From Rubricoccus marinus (GTDB lineage Bacteria > Bacteroidota > Rhodothermia > Rhodothermales > Rubricoccaceae), in the NCBI RefSeq assembly GCF_002257665.1, contig NZ_MQWB01000001.1, positions 1,335,828 to 1,399,827 on the forward strand: 64,000 nucleotides of DNA. Direction: 5' to 3'. Of this stretch, positions 24,760 to 34,832 are shown piece by piece (within the stretch, counting starts at the first letter, position 1; each line of letters starts with the position of its first letter). A program made the translations under genes and the position numbers. The notes under the pieces were generated by a model. That model did not search any database and was not told the origin of the DNA. It worked only from the letters and a program-made list of their open reading frames with translations.

Positions 24760-26447
24760 AGCGCGACGCTCGCCTGAAACCGCAGGAAAAAGCGGTCCTC
24801 GCCGGGGTCCCAGGATTGCCAGTCCAGAAAGAGGCGGGTCTGGAGGCTGTTGACGGGCTCCCACGTCACGTCGAGTTCGACGCCGGGACCGGTGAACACC
24901 TCGCCCGAGAGGAAGTCCTTGACGAACGGGTCGGGCTGCGCGCCCAAACTCACGTCGCCGCCGACGATCACCGGGGCGCCAGAGGCGTCCACGGTGTTCT
25001 CGCCGCGGCGCGCGTAGCGGACGGCGCCTTTGGCGCGCAAGCCGCCCGGTAGCCACGCCTCCAGCCCGGCGAGCCACTGGTCTGCGTTGGGGCCCAGCGG
25101 ATGGCCGAGTCCGAATCCGTTGTGGGTGTAGCTGTTGAAGTACGAGCCGTCGGCCACGAACCGGTGCGTGTACACGAACGGCTCGATGCGCGTGTACTCC
25201 GCGAACGCCGTCGCGCCAAGGGCCGCCACGCTCGCACCGGCCTGCGCCGCCCACTTGTTGTTGTTGTTCACCGTCTCGCCGATGCGCGAGAAGTTGAGGT
25301 CGTCGGCGAGGTACGTCCCGTAGAGTTCCACGCCCGCCAGAGGCCTCAGGACGGCGTCGGCGGCGAACAGGGAGTTGTCGCGGTCCCACAGCGCGTGCTC
25401 GGCGGGCTTGATGGGGAAGACCGGGTTGAGGTACGCGATCTCTGGCCCGCGCTGCCCGTACACCACCGCCTCGGTAAACGCGACGCTGCCCCAGCGCGCG
25501 TGCGCCTCGAAGCGGTGCATCGCGAAGTAGCGCTCCGGGCTCTGGAGAAAGAAGTCGCCGTCCTCGGCCACGAACCGACTTTGGTCGCTCAGCGCCGCGT
25601 GGACGAACTGGTAGCGGACCGGCCGCGTCTCGATCCCCGCGCGCACGAACGGGAAGTAGTCCACGCCAGAGGCTAGGATCAGCGGCTGCGAAGCACTCGG
25701 CCCGATGCGGAGGCGCTCGTTGGCGATCTCGGCCGAGAACGGGCCTCTGGCGACGCGGACTGAAGCCGTCGCGCGGTCGAACGAGCCCGGCGGCACGTCC
25801 GTCACGCTGACGTAGTAGAGCGGCTCCAAGTCCGGGTCGGCCTGGAGCACGCGGGAGTCGCCCGTCACCTGCAGGCCGTTGAACGTGTGGCTCGTGAAGC
25901 CAACAACGTCGCGCCAGTGGCCTCCCAGGGACAGCTCCGGCAGGAGCGCCGCGCCGCTGGCCGCTTCCAGAGGCCGCTGCGTGGCAGTAAGGCCCCGCGA
26001 GGTCCGGCCCTGGATTCCGCCTCTGGCGCCGATGCGGAATTCCCCGTCGTCGGTCCGCACGAAAGCGAGGTAGCGCTCGGCGCTGATGTCGAGCAGGCCC
26101 GCATCGCCGTCGCCCACGAACGCGTGGACGGCCTCCAGCGGCGGCGCGAACTCGCGGCGGTACGCGTCTACCCAGCGTCGCGCTCCGGGCGCAAGCGGCT
26201 GGTCGCGCAGACTGTCGAGGTGCGCGAGGACCGTCCCGCGCGCCAGAGGCAGCACCTCGTGGCGGTATCCTGGGAGCCGGCCGGCCACGCGCTGCGCGTG
26301 GAGAAGGGCGTAAACGCCGTGTTCGGCCGGGACGATCTCGGGCGAGCCCACGGCGCCGGTCTGCGCCATCGCGCCAGAGGCTCCGAGGCCGCTGACGACG
26401 AGGACGCCGCTGGCGAGGACGAGGGCGAGGAAGCGGCGTGTGGACAT
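24756..26447 (-). CDS. Capsule assembly Wzi-family outer-membrane protein
   Basis: A 563-residue barrel protein. The signal peptide is MSTRRFLALVLASGVLVVSGLG, cut near AMAQ. A helical N-terminal region (40-120) precedes many strands, with Wzi-like landmarks YFAMHRFEAHARW, FTEAVVYGQRGPEIAYLNPVFPIKPAEHALWDRDN and DVTWEPVNSLQTRLFLDWQSWDPGEDRFF. The C-terminal strand ends QASVAL. Wzi proteins anchor or assemble capsule or exopolysaccharide at the surface. The gene sits back to back with the sugar transferase that opens the glycan cluster, which supports the role. Confidence 0.82.
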   Translation of the reverse strand: MSTRRFLALVLASGVLVVSGLGASGAMAQTGAVGSPEIVPAEHGVYALLHAQRVAGRLPGYRHEVLPLARGTVLAHLDSLRDQPLAPGARRWVDAYRREFAPPLEAVHAFVGDGDAGLLDISAERYLAFVRTDDGEFRIGARGGIQGRTSRGLTATQRPLEAASGAALLPELSLGGHWRDVVGFTSHTFNGLQVTGDSRVLQADPDLEPLYYVSVTDVPPGSFDRATASVRVARGPFSAEIANERLRIGPSASQPLILASGVDYFPFVRAGIETRPVRYQFVHAALSDQSRFVAEDGDFFLQSPERYFAMHRFEAHARWGSVAFTEAVVYGQRGPEIAYLNPVFPIKPAEHALWDRDNSLFAADAVLRPLAGVELYGTYLADDLNFSRIGETVNNNNKWAAQAGASVAALGATAFAEYTRIEPFVYTHRFVADGSYFNSYTHNGFGLGHPLGPNADQWLAGLEAWLPGGLRAKGAVRYARRGENTVDASGAPVIVGGDVSLGAQPDPFVKDFLSGEVFTGPGVELDVTWEPVNSLQTRLFLDWQSWDPGEDRFFLRFQASVAL

Positions 26448-26449
26448 GC

Positions 26450-26459
26450 CCGCAAGCTA
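26450..26459 (-). promoter_or_regulatory. TAGCTT box abutting the Wzi-like start
   Basis: On the minus strand TAGCTTGCGG is followed by GC and the ATG at 26447, so a promoter here would give a nearly leaderless mRNA. Confidence 0.5.
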
Positions 26460-26548
26460 GAGCCGCCTCTGGCGCCGCGAGACCCGTTGGTAGGGGAGGG
26501 CACGCTCGTGTGCCCCGGTTGCGGATAGAAGGGCGGCTCTCTACTTTC

Positions 26549-28108
26549 ATGGCTCGTCACCCCATCGCGCCGCTCGACACTTTCGTTACGCCTCTCTTTC
26601 CTGTCGCGTACTCCGTGTCTCGTCGCGTCGAGCTTTCCGCTCTCCTTCTGGTCGATGCCCTCGGGCTCGGCACTGCGTGGGTGGCCTTCCGGGCCGCGTG
26701 CGAGCGGTGGGATTGGATGGCCGTCGAGCCGATGGGCGTCTCGGCCCTCGCGAAGGGCTCGCTCCTAGCGCTGGGCTGGATCACCCTTCTCGCCTTCGCG
26801 GGGCTCTACGCCGACCGTTACGCCAGAGGCCGATTCGACGAGCTGGTAACGCTGCTCAAAGTGGTCACCTTCGGCTCGCTGGTGCTCTTTTTCGGCTATT
26901 ACCTGGACCGGCTCTCGCCCGGGAGCGCGCGGCAGGCGGTCGCACTGTACGGGGCCTCGGTCCTTGGATTCGTAGCGGTCGGGCGGATGGTTGTGCGTGG
27001 GGTTCAGAAGGCGCTCATCCTGCGCGGTCACGGGCGGCACCGCGCCGTCGTGGTGGGCTGGAGCGACCGCGTGGAAACGCTCTACCACGACCTCGCGCGA
27101 TACCCCGCCGCCGGCATCGAACTCGTCGGCGCCGTCCGCCTCACGCACGACCCCACGCCCGTCGGCGTGCTCGCGATGTCGGGCGCCTCTGGCGCCGGGC
27201 TCCCGCCAGAGGCCGGCGTGCGCGTGCTCCCCTCGGGCGACGCGTTGCCTGCCGGCGCGCTCGAGGTCACGGCCGCTGGCGCGCCCTCGCACGCCATCGC
27301 CGAGCTTCCCGGCCTGATTGATCGTCTGGGCGTGCAGGACGTTCTCATCGCACTGGGGTCCGAGGACGTGGACACGCTGGACCAGGTGCTCCGCGTCTGC
27401 GATGGCCGCTCGGTCAGCCTCAAGCTCGTGCCCGATTTCTACGCCGCCGTGGGCGGCATGGCGCGGACCGAGCACATCTACGGCCTCCCACTGATCGAGG
27501 TCTTCCCGGAGCCCATTCCGGCATGGGAAAAGCGGACTAAGCGTATCGCGGACATTGTCGTGAGCGCCCTCGTGCTCCTTCTCGGCGCGCCGCTCTGGCT
27601 GGGCCTCGCTGCGCTCGTCTCGCTGACCTCGCCGGGCGGCGCCATCTACCGCCAGAAGCGCGTGGGGCAGGGCGGGCGCACGTTCACCATCCACAAGTAC
27701 CGCACGATGGTCGACGGCGCCGAGCGCGAGACGGGCCCGGTCTGGGCAGCCTCTGGCGACAGCCGGATCACGCCGCTGGGGCGGTGGATGCGCAAAACGC
27801 GCCTGGACGAGGTACCTCAGTTCTGGGACGTGCTCCGCGGCGAGATGAGCCTGGTCGGCCCGCGCCCGGAGCGGCCGTTTTTCGTGGACCGCTTGGCGGA
27901 CGAGATCCCGTTGTACTCCCGCCGCCACCGCGTTCAGCCCGGCATCACGGGCCTCGCGCAAGTCAAGCACGGATACGACACGGACATTGAGGACGTGCGC
28001 CAGAAGCTGAAATACGACCTGTTCTACATCGAGAACCTCAGCTTGCAGATGGACGCGAAGATCCTCCTGCAGACGATCAAGACGACGGTCCTGGGGAAAG
28101 GTCAATGA
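26549..28108 (+). CDS. Undecaprenyl-phosphate sugar phosphotransferase (polyprenyl glycosylphosphotransferase)
   Basis: A 519-residue initiating transferase that moves a sugar-phosphate from a nucleotide sugar to undecaprenyl phosphate. Four N-terminal helices (about 28-150) are followed by a Rossmann-like CoA-binding-type domain (HGRHRAVVVGWSDRVETLYHDL) and the catalytic bacterial sugar-transferase domain (about 325-519), with KRTKRIADIVVSALVLL, FTIHKYRTMV, LDEVPQFWDVLRGEMSLVGPRPERP and QPGITGLAQV. The length matches WbaP/WcaJ-type proteins. It begins a co-directional glycan block. A TACTTTC box directly precedes the ATG. Its stop overlaps the following lipoprotein start. Confidence 0.93.
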   Translation: MARHPIAPLDTFVTPLFPVAYSVSRRVELSALLLVDALGLGTAWVAFRAACERWDWMAVEPMGVSALAKGSLLALGWITLLAFAGLYADRYARGRFDELVTLLKVVTFGSLVLFFGYYLDRLSPGSARQAVALYGASVLGFVAVGRMVVRGVQKALILRGHGRHRAVVVGWSDRVETLYHDLARYPAAGIELVGAVRLTHDPTPVGVLAMSGASGAGLPPEAGVRVLPSGDALPAGALEVTAAGAPSHAIAELPGLIDRLGVQDVLIALGSEDVDTLDQVLRVCDGRSVSLKLVPDFYAAVGGMARTEHIYGLPLIEVFPEPIPAWEKRTKRIADIVVSALVLLLGAPLWLGLAALVSLTSPGGAIYRQKRVGQGGRTFTIHKYRTMVDGAERETGPVWAASGDSRITPLGRWMRKTRLDEVPQFWDVLRGEMSLVGPRPERPFFVDRLADEIPLYSRRHRVQPGITGLAQVKHGYDTDIEDVRQKLKYDLFYIENLSLQMDAKILLQTIKTTVLGKGQ

Positions 28109-28701
28109 TGGCTCGGCGGCTCGGGGCAGTTCTCCTGTTCGCCTGCGTGTGCCTGGGAGGCTGCGACCTCTTCGCTACGGGGGAGACGCTCGAAGAGAAG
28201 GCGGCCCAACTTGACATTCCAAATCCGAACGGCTGCGTTGTGCGTGCTGCTGAAGACGGCGAGGCTGAGCGGGTCCGAACCGGAGCCGTGGCGCTGGCTG
28301 TAAGCGGTCAGGATCTGCGGTGCGGCGCTGCGGAGGAGGGCGCGGCCGAATTCCTACGTATCGGCCCGTATTCCCATGTAGGGGGCTACGAGTGGTTAGA
28401 TGTAGAGTCCGGCGGGGTGATTGAACTCGGGTATAGGCCTGAAGCTTCAGGCTCCGGCACGCGAGCCACATATCGGGACGCTCGGGGGCGTCAGTTCGAG
28501 CCGGTCTCGTCGCGTGGAGGAAGAATCGTGATCGAGCGTTCAGACAGCCTCGCCGTTACCGGCCGGTTCTGGTACCGCGGATATCACGAGGCGTTTTCGA
28601 GCTCCGGCGACAGCTGGGGCGACGTGTGGGGCGCGTTCCACTTTACCCGGCCGGGACACGAAGCATCGTCGCCTCTGGCGCAAGAGGACTCGCGCGGATG
28701 A
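28105..28701 (+). CDS. Putative lipoprotein, unknown function
   Basis: A 198-residue protein with MMARRLGAVLLFACVCLGGCDLF; the lipobox LGGC predicts lipidation. The body is strand-rich and contains two further cysteines (GCVV and LRCGA). No family was recognised. Codon use is somewhat less GC-rich than its neighbours. Coupling by ATGA to the sugar transferase suggests an envelope or polysaccharide-export accessory role, which is inference. Confidence 0.6.
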   Translation: MMARRLGAVLLFACVCLGGCDLFATGETLEEKAAQLDIPNPNGCVVRAAEDGEAERVRTGAVALAVSGQDLRCGAAEEGAAEFLRIGPYSHVGGYEWLDVESGGVIELGYRPEASGSGTRATYRDARGRQFEPVSSRGGRIVIERSDSLAVTGRFWYRGYHEAFSSSGDSWGDVWGAFHFTRPGHEASSPLAQEDSRG

Positions 28702-28833
28702 GCCCGCCAGAAACACCCTCGGGTGGACGCAAGAGGCCTCTGGCGAAGGTGCCACAATGCCCCGAGGAATGGACCTCGGGGCAGGCCGTAGGTGGATCCT
28801 GGGATACCGCCTCGGGGCCGCATCGGGTAGGCT

Positions 28834-30078
28834 ATGGGACCGGCCAAACGTGGCCGCCTGCCCCTCCGGATCCTCCCTTTCGCCGTGCCGCTCCGTCCCC
28901 TCGTCGTGCTTTCCCACCTCCGGTGGGACTTCGTTTACCAGCGCCCCCAGCACGTCCTCTCGCGCCTCGCCGCGACCCGTCCCGTCTTCGTCATCGAGGA
29001 GCCCGTCCACTCTGAGGGTGAGCCCCATTGGGAGCGCCAGCGGCCCGCCTCTGGCGTGACCGTGCTCCGGCCGCATACGCCGCTCCACGAGGGCGGCTTC
29101 ACCGATGGGCAACTCCAGGCAATGCGGCCGCTCGTGGACGAACTCGCCCGCGAGGTCGGCGCCTGCGACGTATGGGTGTACACGCCTCTGGCGGTCTCCC
29201 TGATCGACGCGCTCGACGCGCAGACCGTTGTCTATGACTGCATGGACGAGCTCTCCGCGTTCGACCACGCGCCGCCGCAGCTGTTGGAGCGCGAGCAACT
29301 GCTGCTGGACCGCGCCGATTTGGTCTTTACCGGCGGCCCCAGCCTGTACCGCGCGAAGAAAGACCGCCACGCCGACGTGCACTGCTTCACGTCGTCCGTG
29401 GACGCGGCCCACTTCGGCCAGGCCCGCCCCGAGGCGCCTGCGCTGGACGAGCCCGAGGACCAGCGAGCACTTCCGCACCCCCGGCTGGGCTTCTTCGGCG
29501 TGATCGACGAACGTCTGGACGCGAACCTCGTGGGCGCGCTCGCCGAAGCGCACCCCGAATGGCAGATCGTGATGGTCGGGCCCGTCGTCAAGATCGACCC
29601 GGCAACGCTGCCTCAGGCGGCCAACATCCACTGGCTCGGCGGACGGACCTACGACGAGCTGCCGCCCTACCTCGCCGGCTGGGACGTGTGCCTGCTGCCG
29701 TTCGCTCGCAACCGCTCGACCGAGTTCATCAGCCCGACCAAAACGCTGGAGTACATGGCCGCCGAGCGGCCCATCGTCTCCACGCCCATCACGGACGTGG
29801 CCGAGCCGTATGGCGACATCGTGTACCTCGGCGACACGCCAGAGGCCTTTATCCAAGCCTGCGAGGCTGCGCTGAAAGCTAGCCCCAAGCAGCGCGAGGC
29901 CAACGTCGCTGACATGCGCGCCGTGCTCGCCAAAACGTCTTGGGACACGACGGCCCGTCGCATGGCCGTGCTCCTCGACGGCACCTCGTGCGGGGCTGCC
30001 TCTGGCGACGCGCCCGATGCCTCTTCGTCCCATCCCGCCGCCGCTCTCACGCCAGAGGCCTCTGGCGCCGCTCGCTAA
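28834..30078 (+). CDS. Glycosyltransferase (GT-B, GT4/TuaH-like)
   Basis: A 414-residue GT-B enzyme. VVLSHLRWDFVYQRPQHVLSRLA is the typical opening of this group. VYDCMDELSAF lies in the N-terminal domain; the donor-binding C-terminal domain shows LGFFGVIDERLD, NIHWLGGRTYDELPPYLAGWDVCLLPF and the EFISPTKTLEYMAAERPIVSTPI motif that contacts the nucleotide sugar. The acceptor is unknown. The first ATG (28834) leaves about 20 poorly conserved residues, so a GTG near 28888 may be the real start. The tail after residue 385 is low-complexity and repeat-derived. Three bases separate it from glf. Confidence 0.85.
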   Translation: MGPAKRGRLPLRILPFAVPLRPLVVLSHLRWDFVYQRPQHVLSRLAATRPVFVIEEPVHSEGEPHWERQRPASGVTVLRPHTPLHEGGFTDGQLQAMRPLVDELAREVGACDVWVYTPLAVSLIDALDAQTVVYDCMDELSAFDHAPPQLLEREQLLLDRADLVFTGGPSLYRAKKDRHADVHCFTSSVDAAHFGQARPEAPALDEPEDQRALPHPRLGFFGVIDERLDANLVGALAEAHPEWQIVMVGPVVKIDPATLPQAANIHWLGGRTYDELPPYLAGWDVCLLPFARNRSTEFISPTKTLEYMAAERPIVSTPITDVAEPYGDIVYLGDTPEAFIQACEAALKASPKQREANVADMRAVLAKTSWDTTARRMAVLLDGTSCGAASGDAPDASSSHPAAALTPEASGAAR

Positions 30079-30081
30079 CTC

Positions 30082-31359
<1,278 letters not shown>

Positions 31360-31360
31360 C

Positions 31361-32515
31361 GTGAGTGCCCCGTTCAACAGCTTCTGGATGGGCGGCTTCG
31401 AGTGCTCCTCGCACCGCCGTGCCGATGGCGTCCGCGTGGACGTCGTCGGCGCGTCCGGCCACGACCGCGCGGCCTCTGGCGACTACCGGCAACTCCAGGC
31501 CCACGGCATCCGCACCGTCCGCGACGGGCTCCGGTGGCCGCTCATCGAGCGCACGCCCGGACGCTACGATTGGTCCTCGTGGATCGGCCAGCTTCGCGCC
31601 GCGCGGGAAACGGGCACGCAGGTGATCTGGGACCTCTGCCACTACGGCGTCCCAGATGGCCTCGACCTCTGGCGCCCCGCCTTTGTGGGACGGTTTGCCG
31701 CGTTCGCGCGAGAGGCCGCCCGCATCGCGCGCGAGGAGAGCGATGAGATCCCGTGGTGGTGCCCCATCAACGAGATCTCGTTCTGGTCGTGGGCCGGGGG
31801 CGACGCGGCGTTTTTCCCGCCCTTCGCGCACCACCGCGGCTTCGAACTAAAGGTGCAACTCGCGCGCGCCGCGCTCGGCGCCGTGGACGCGGTGCGGAGC
31901 GTGGACCCTCGCGCGCGTCTCCTCTGGGCCGAGCCCGCGATCCACGTCGCGACCGATCCCGCGCGGCCCGAGTCCTCTGGCGACGCCGAAGGCCACCGGC
32001 TCGCGCAGTTCCAGGCGTGGGACCTGCTCGCGGGGCGCCTGTGGCCGCAGATCGGCGGGAGCGAGGACGTGCTGGACGTGCTCGGCGTCAACTTCTACCC
32101 GACCAACCAGTGGATCCACGGCGGCCCACCTATCGAGCGTGGGCATCCTCTCTACCGGCCGTTTCGCGAGATCGTGCACGAGGTGGGTAGCCGCTACGGC
32201 CGCCCGGTGATCGTGGCCGAGACCGGGACCGAGGGCGACGCTCGCGCCGAGTGGCTGCGCTACGTCGCGCGCGAGGTCCTCGCTGCGCAAGTCTTCGGTG
32301 CCGACGTGCGGGGGCTGTGCTGGTACCCCATCGCGGACCACCCCGGTTGGGACGACGACCGCGCGTGCCCCAACGGCCTTCTCGGCTTTCTCCGCCCCGA
32401 TGGCACGCGGCCTGTCCACATGCCTCTGGCGGACGAACTCGCGCGCCAGAGGCGCGTGACGCGGCCTCAGGTTCTGGCGCCTCCCGCGCGAGAGGCCGCA
32501 CCCAGTTTCTCATGA
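31361..32515 (+). CDS. GH-A clan glycoside-hydrolase-like protein
   Basis: A 384-residue TIM-barrel protein resembling family-1-type beta-glycosidases. FWMGGFECSSHRR begins the barrel. YDWSSWIGQLRAARETGTQVIWDLCHYGVPDGLDLW and CPINEISFW follow, with a possible acid/base Glu138. The strand VIVAETGTEGD carries a candidate nucleophile Glu at about 285. Both catalytic positions look filled. No signal peptide is visible, so it may be cytosolic and act on an intermediate or a nucleotide/lipid-linked sugar. The GTG at 31361 is one base after glf; an ATG at 31388 is the alternative. It overlaps the GT2 start by four bases. Confidence 0.75.
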   Translation: MSAPFNSFWMGGFECSSHRRADGVRVDVVGASGHDRAASGDYRQLQAHGIRTVRDGLRWPLIERTPGRYDWSSWIGQLRAARETGTQVIWDLCHYGVPDGLDLWRPAFVGRFAAFAREAARIAREESDEIPWWCPINEISFWSWAGGDAAFFPPFAHHRGFELKVQLARAALGAVDAVRSVDPRARLLWAEPAIHVATDPARPESSGDAEGHRLAQFQAWDLLAGRLWPQIGGSEDVLDVLGVNFYPTNQWIHGGPPIERGHPLYRPFREIVHEVGSRYGRPVIVAETGTEGDARAEWLRYVAREVLAAQVFGADVRGLCWYPIADHPGWDDDRACPNGLLGFLRPDGTRPVHMPLADELARQRRVTRPQVLAPPAREAAPSFS

Positions 32516-33621
32516 CGAGCACGGCTCCCCAAGATCTCGTGTTCGACCGGGCGCTCCCCGGCGTCTTCGGCGCGCCCGACGCGCGGCTGCGCGCCTCGGT
32601 GGTGGTCCCTGCGCGCAACGAGGCACGGCGGCTTCCTGCTCTGATCGGCGCCCTTGCAGAGCAGCGCGATGCCCACGACCAGCCTCTGGCGCCTGGGACG
32701 CTGGACGTTCTCGTGCTGCTCAACAACTGCACCGACCGCTCGGCCGAAGCGGTCGCCGACGCGGCCTCGCGGTACCCGTCGCTGGACGTGCGCGCCGTCT
32801 CGCTCACGTTCCCGCCAGAGGTCGCCTGTGTGGGCCACGCTCGCCGCGTGCTGCTCGATGCTGCGTGCGCGCGGCTCCACGATGTGGGCCGCCCCGAGGG
32901 AGCGATCCTCTCGACCGACGCCGACACGGTCCCCGCGCCCGACTGGGTGGCGGCGACCCTGGCCGAGCTGGCCTCTGGCGCCGATGCCGTGGGCGGGCGG
33001 GCACTGCTGCTTCGCGAGGAGCGGGCCGCGCTCGCGCCGGGCGTACGGAGGCTGTACCTCCTGGATCTTGCCTACCGCCGCGCGATAGAGGAGGTGCGGG
33101 GGCTCTACGCGCCAGAGGCGCACGATCCGATCCCGCGCCACCACCACCACTTCGGCGCGAGCCTCGCCGTAACCGCGGGTGTCTATGCCGCCGTCGGCGG
33201 GCAGCCGGTGGCCACGACGTCCGAAGACGTCGCGCTCGTCCACGCGCTCGTAGGCGGCGGGTACCGGCTGCGGCACAGCCCACATGTGCGGGTGTTCACG
33301 TCGGCTCGCACGTCGGGCCGGGCCGATGGGGGGCTGGCAGACGCGTTCGGGTTCTGGGCGGACGTGGTCCGACGCGGAGACGAGCCGCGCGTAGAAGCGG
33401 CGTCCGCCGCCGAGCGCCGCCTGGCCGCGTTGGGCCTCTACCGCGCCGCACACCCTGACGCACCCCCGCCTCTGGCGCTTCTGGTCACGCCAGAGGCGGG
33501 AGGGGACGTCGAGGGAGAACCGATCACCAGAGCCATTCGTGGACTCCGCGCGTGCATCGCGCGGCTCCGCCCGCTGCCCCTCACCGAGCGGCTCCGCCAC
33601 GCACGCTGCCTGCCCTTATGA
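32512..33621 (+). CDS. Glycosyltransferase family 2 protein of the GT2/ACAD/PIG-L/methyltransferase unit
   Basis: A 369-residue GT-A enzyme. LRASVVVPARNEARRLPALIGAL is the nucleotide-binding start, VLVLLNNCTDRS follows, and ILSTDADTVPAPDWV carries the DxD metal site. HHHHFGASLAVTAGVYAAVGG and the downstream TSEDVALVHALV resemble GT2 enzymes with a general-base EDV. It starts inside the stop of the upstream hydrolase (ATGA) and ends the same way into the acyl-CoA dehydrogenase. Donor and acceptor are unknown. Confidence 0.83.
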   Translation: MTSTAPQDLVFDRALPGVFGAPDARLRASVVVPARNEARRLPALIGALAEQRDAHDQPLAPGTLDVLVLLNNCTDRSAEAVADAASRYPSLDVRAVSLTFPPEVACVGHARRVLLDAACARLHDVGRPEGAILSTDADTVPAPDWVAATLAELASGADAVGGRALLLREERAALAPGVRRLYLLDLAYRRAIEEVRGLYAPEAHDPIPRHHHHFGASLAVTAGVYAAVGGQPVATTSEDVALVHALVGGGYRLRHSPHVRVFTSARTSGRADGGLADAFGFWADVVRRGDEPRVEAASAAERRLAALGLYRAAHPDAPPPLALLVTPEAGGDVEGEPITRAIRGLRACIARLRPLPLTERLRHARCLPL

Positions 33622-34832
33622 CCTCCACGCTCACGCTTCCGCCTGAAACCGCCTCTGGCGACGCGCTAGAGGCGCTCATCCACACCGCCGCTGAGGTCGC
33701 CGACCCAATCGCGGAGACGGCCGCCGCCTGCGACGCCGCGCGCGCCTTCCCCACCGAAGCCTTCGACCTTCTCGACGAGGCCGGGCTCATGACCGCCACC
33801 TTGCCTGTGGAACTGGGTGGGCTCGGGCTCGGCGCCAGAGGCTCGCGCCACGCGCTCTACCGCGTGCTGGAAGAGGTGGGGCGAGGGAGCCTGCCTGTCG
33901 GGCGCGTCTACGAGGGGCACGTCAACGCGTTGGACCTGGTGATGGCCTACGGGACGGATGAGCAGCGCGCCCACGCGGCTGCCGATGCCCGGGCTGGACA
34001 CATTTTCGGCGTGTGGAATACCGAGGCTGCGGACGGCGTGCGCCTGGACCCGCTACCGGGCGGCGGCGCGCGTCTGAGTGGCGCGAAGGTGTTTTGCTCC
34101 GGCGTGGGCCACGTCACGCGTGCTTTCGCGAATGGCGCCTGGCCCGACGGCTCGTGGCAGATGGTGCTTCTCGAACTCGAGAACCACGCCGACCGCGCCG
34201 ATCCCGACTCGTGGCGCGCCGAGGGCATGCGCGGCTCGGTAAGCGGGCGCATCGACGTTGAGGGCCTACGCGTCGAGCCTCTGGCGCTGATCGGCCGTCC
34301 TGGGGACTACACGCGCGAGCCCGACTTTACGGGCGGCTCGGTGCGGTTCGCGGCCGTCCACCTCGGCGGTGCACGCGCGCTGTTCGACGCCGCGGCGTCG
34401 GGTTTGCGCGCGACGGAGCGGACGACCGACCCGCATCAACGCGCGCGAATGGGTCGCGCCGCCATCGCCATCGAGACCGGCGCGCTCTGGTTGCTAGGCG
34501 CCGCGCGGTTGTGGGAGCGCCACGAAGCCTCTTGCGGCGCCGAGGAGCCGGGCGAAGTGTCTGCACGCTATGCCTCTGGCGACGCCTCGCCAGAGGCCAT
34601 TGTCGCGTACGCGCAGATGACGCGGACGGCGATCGAACGCGTGTGCCTGGACGTGATGGAACTCGTTGACCGCAGCGTGGGCGCTCGCGGCCTGCTGCCG
34701 CCTTCGCCCGTTGAGCGCATCGGCCGCGACCTCCGGCTCTACCTCCGTCAGCCCGCGCCAGACGCGACGCTGGACGCGGCGGGCGCCGCGGCGCTGGAGC
34801 AGCCCCACCTCGCCAGAGGCTCGGCGCGATGA
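33618..34832 (+). CDS. Acyl-CoA-dehydrogenase-fold flavoprotein
   Basis: A 404-residue protein of the acyl-CoA dehydrogenase superfamily. The N-terminal helical domain holds AFDLLDEAGLMTATLPVELGGLGLG, the middle barrel includes GHIFGVWNTEAADGV and LSGAKVFCSGVGHVTRAF, and the C-terminal helical bundle begins near 270. The usual catalytic Glu and the FAD-contacting W/T-S motif of classical fatty-acid enzymes are not obvious, so the substrate need not be a fatty acyl-CoA; oxidation of an acyl or sugar-lipid intermediate, or a monooxygenase-like role, is possible. Fully embedded between GT2 and PIG-L with four-base overlaps on each side. Confidence 0.8.
   Translation: MTSTLTLPPETASGDALEALIHTAAEVADPIAETAAACDAARAFPTEAFDLLDEAGLMTATLPVELGGLGLGARGSRHALYRVLEEVGRGSLPVGRVYEGHVNALDLVMAYGTDEQRAHAAADARAGHIFGVWNTEAADGVRLDPLPGGGARLSGAKVFCSGVGHVTRAFANGAWPDGSWQMVLLELENHADRADPDSWRAEGMRGSVSGRIDVEGLRVEPLALIGRPGDYTREPDFTGGSVRFAAVHLGGARALFDAAASGLRATERTTDPHQRARMGRAAIAIETGALWLLGAARLWERHEASCGAEEPGEVSARYASGDASPEAIVAYAQMTRTAIERVCLDVMELVDRSVGARGLLPPSPVERIGRDLRLYLRQPAPDATLDAAGAAALEQPHLARGSAR

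Noticed and set aside
23683-26550. Single minus-strand frame of 955 codons that could suggest one giant protein
   Set aside because: Only the first third by coordinate (23683-24759) reads as a real protein (DUF2156). The rest is the antiphase of the Wzi-like gene, whose own frame has a signal peptide and barrel features.
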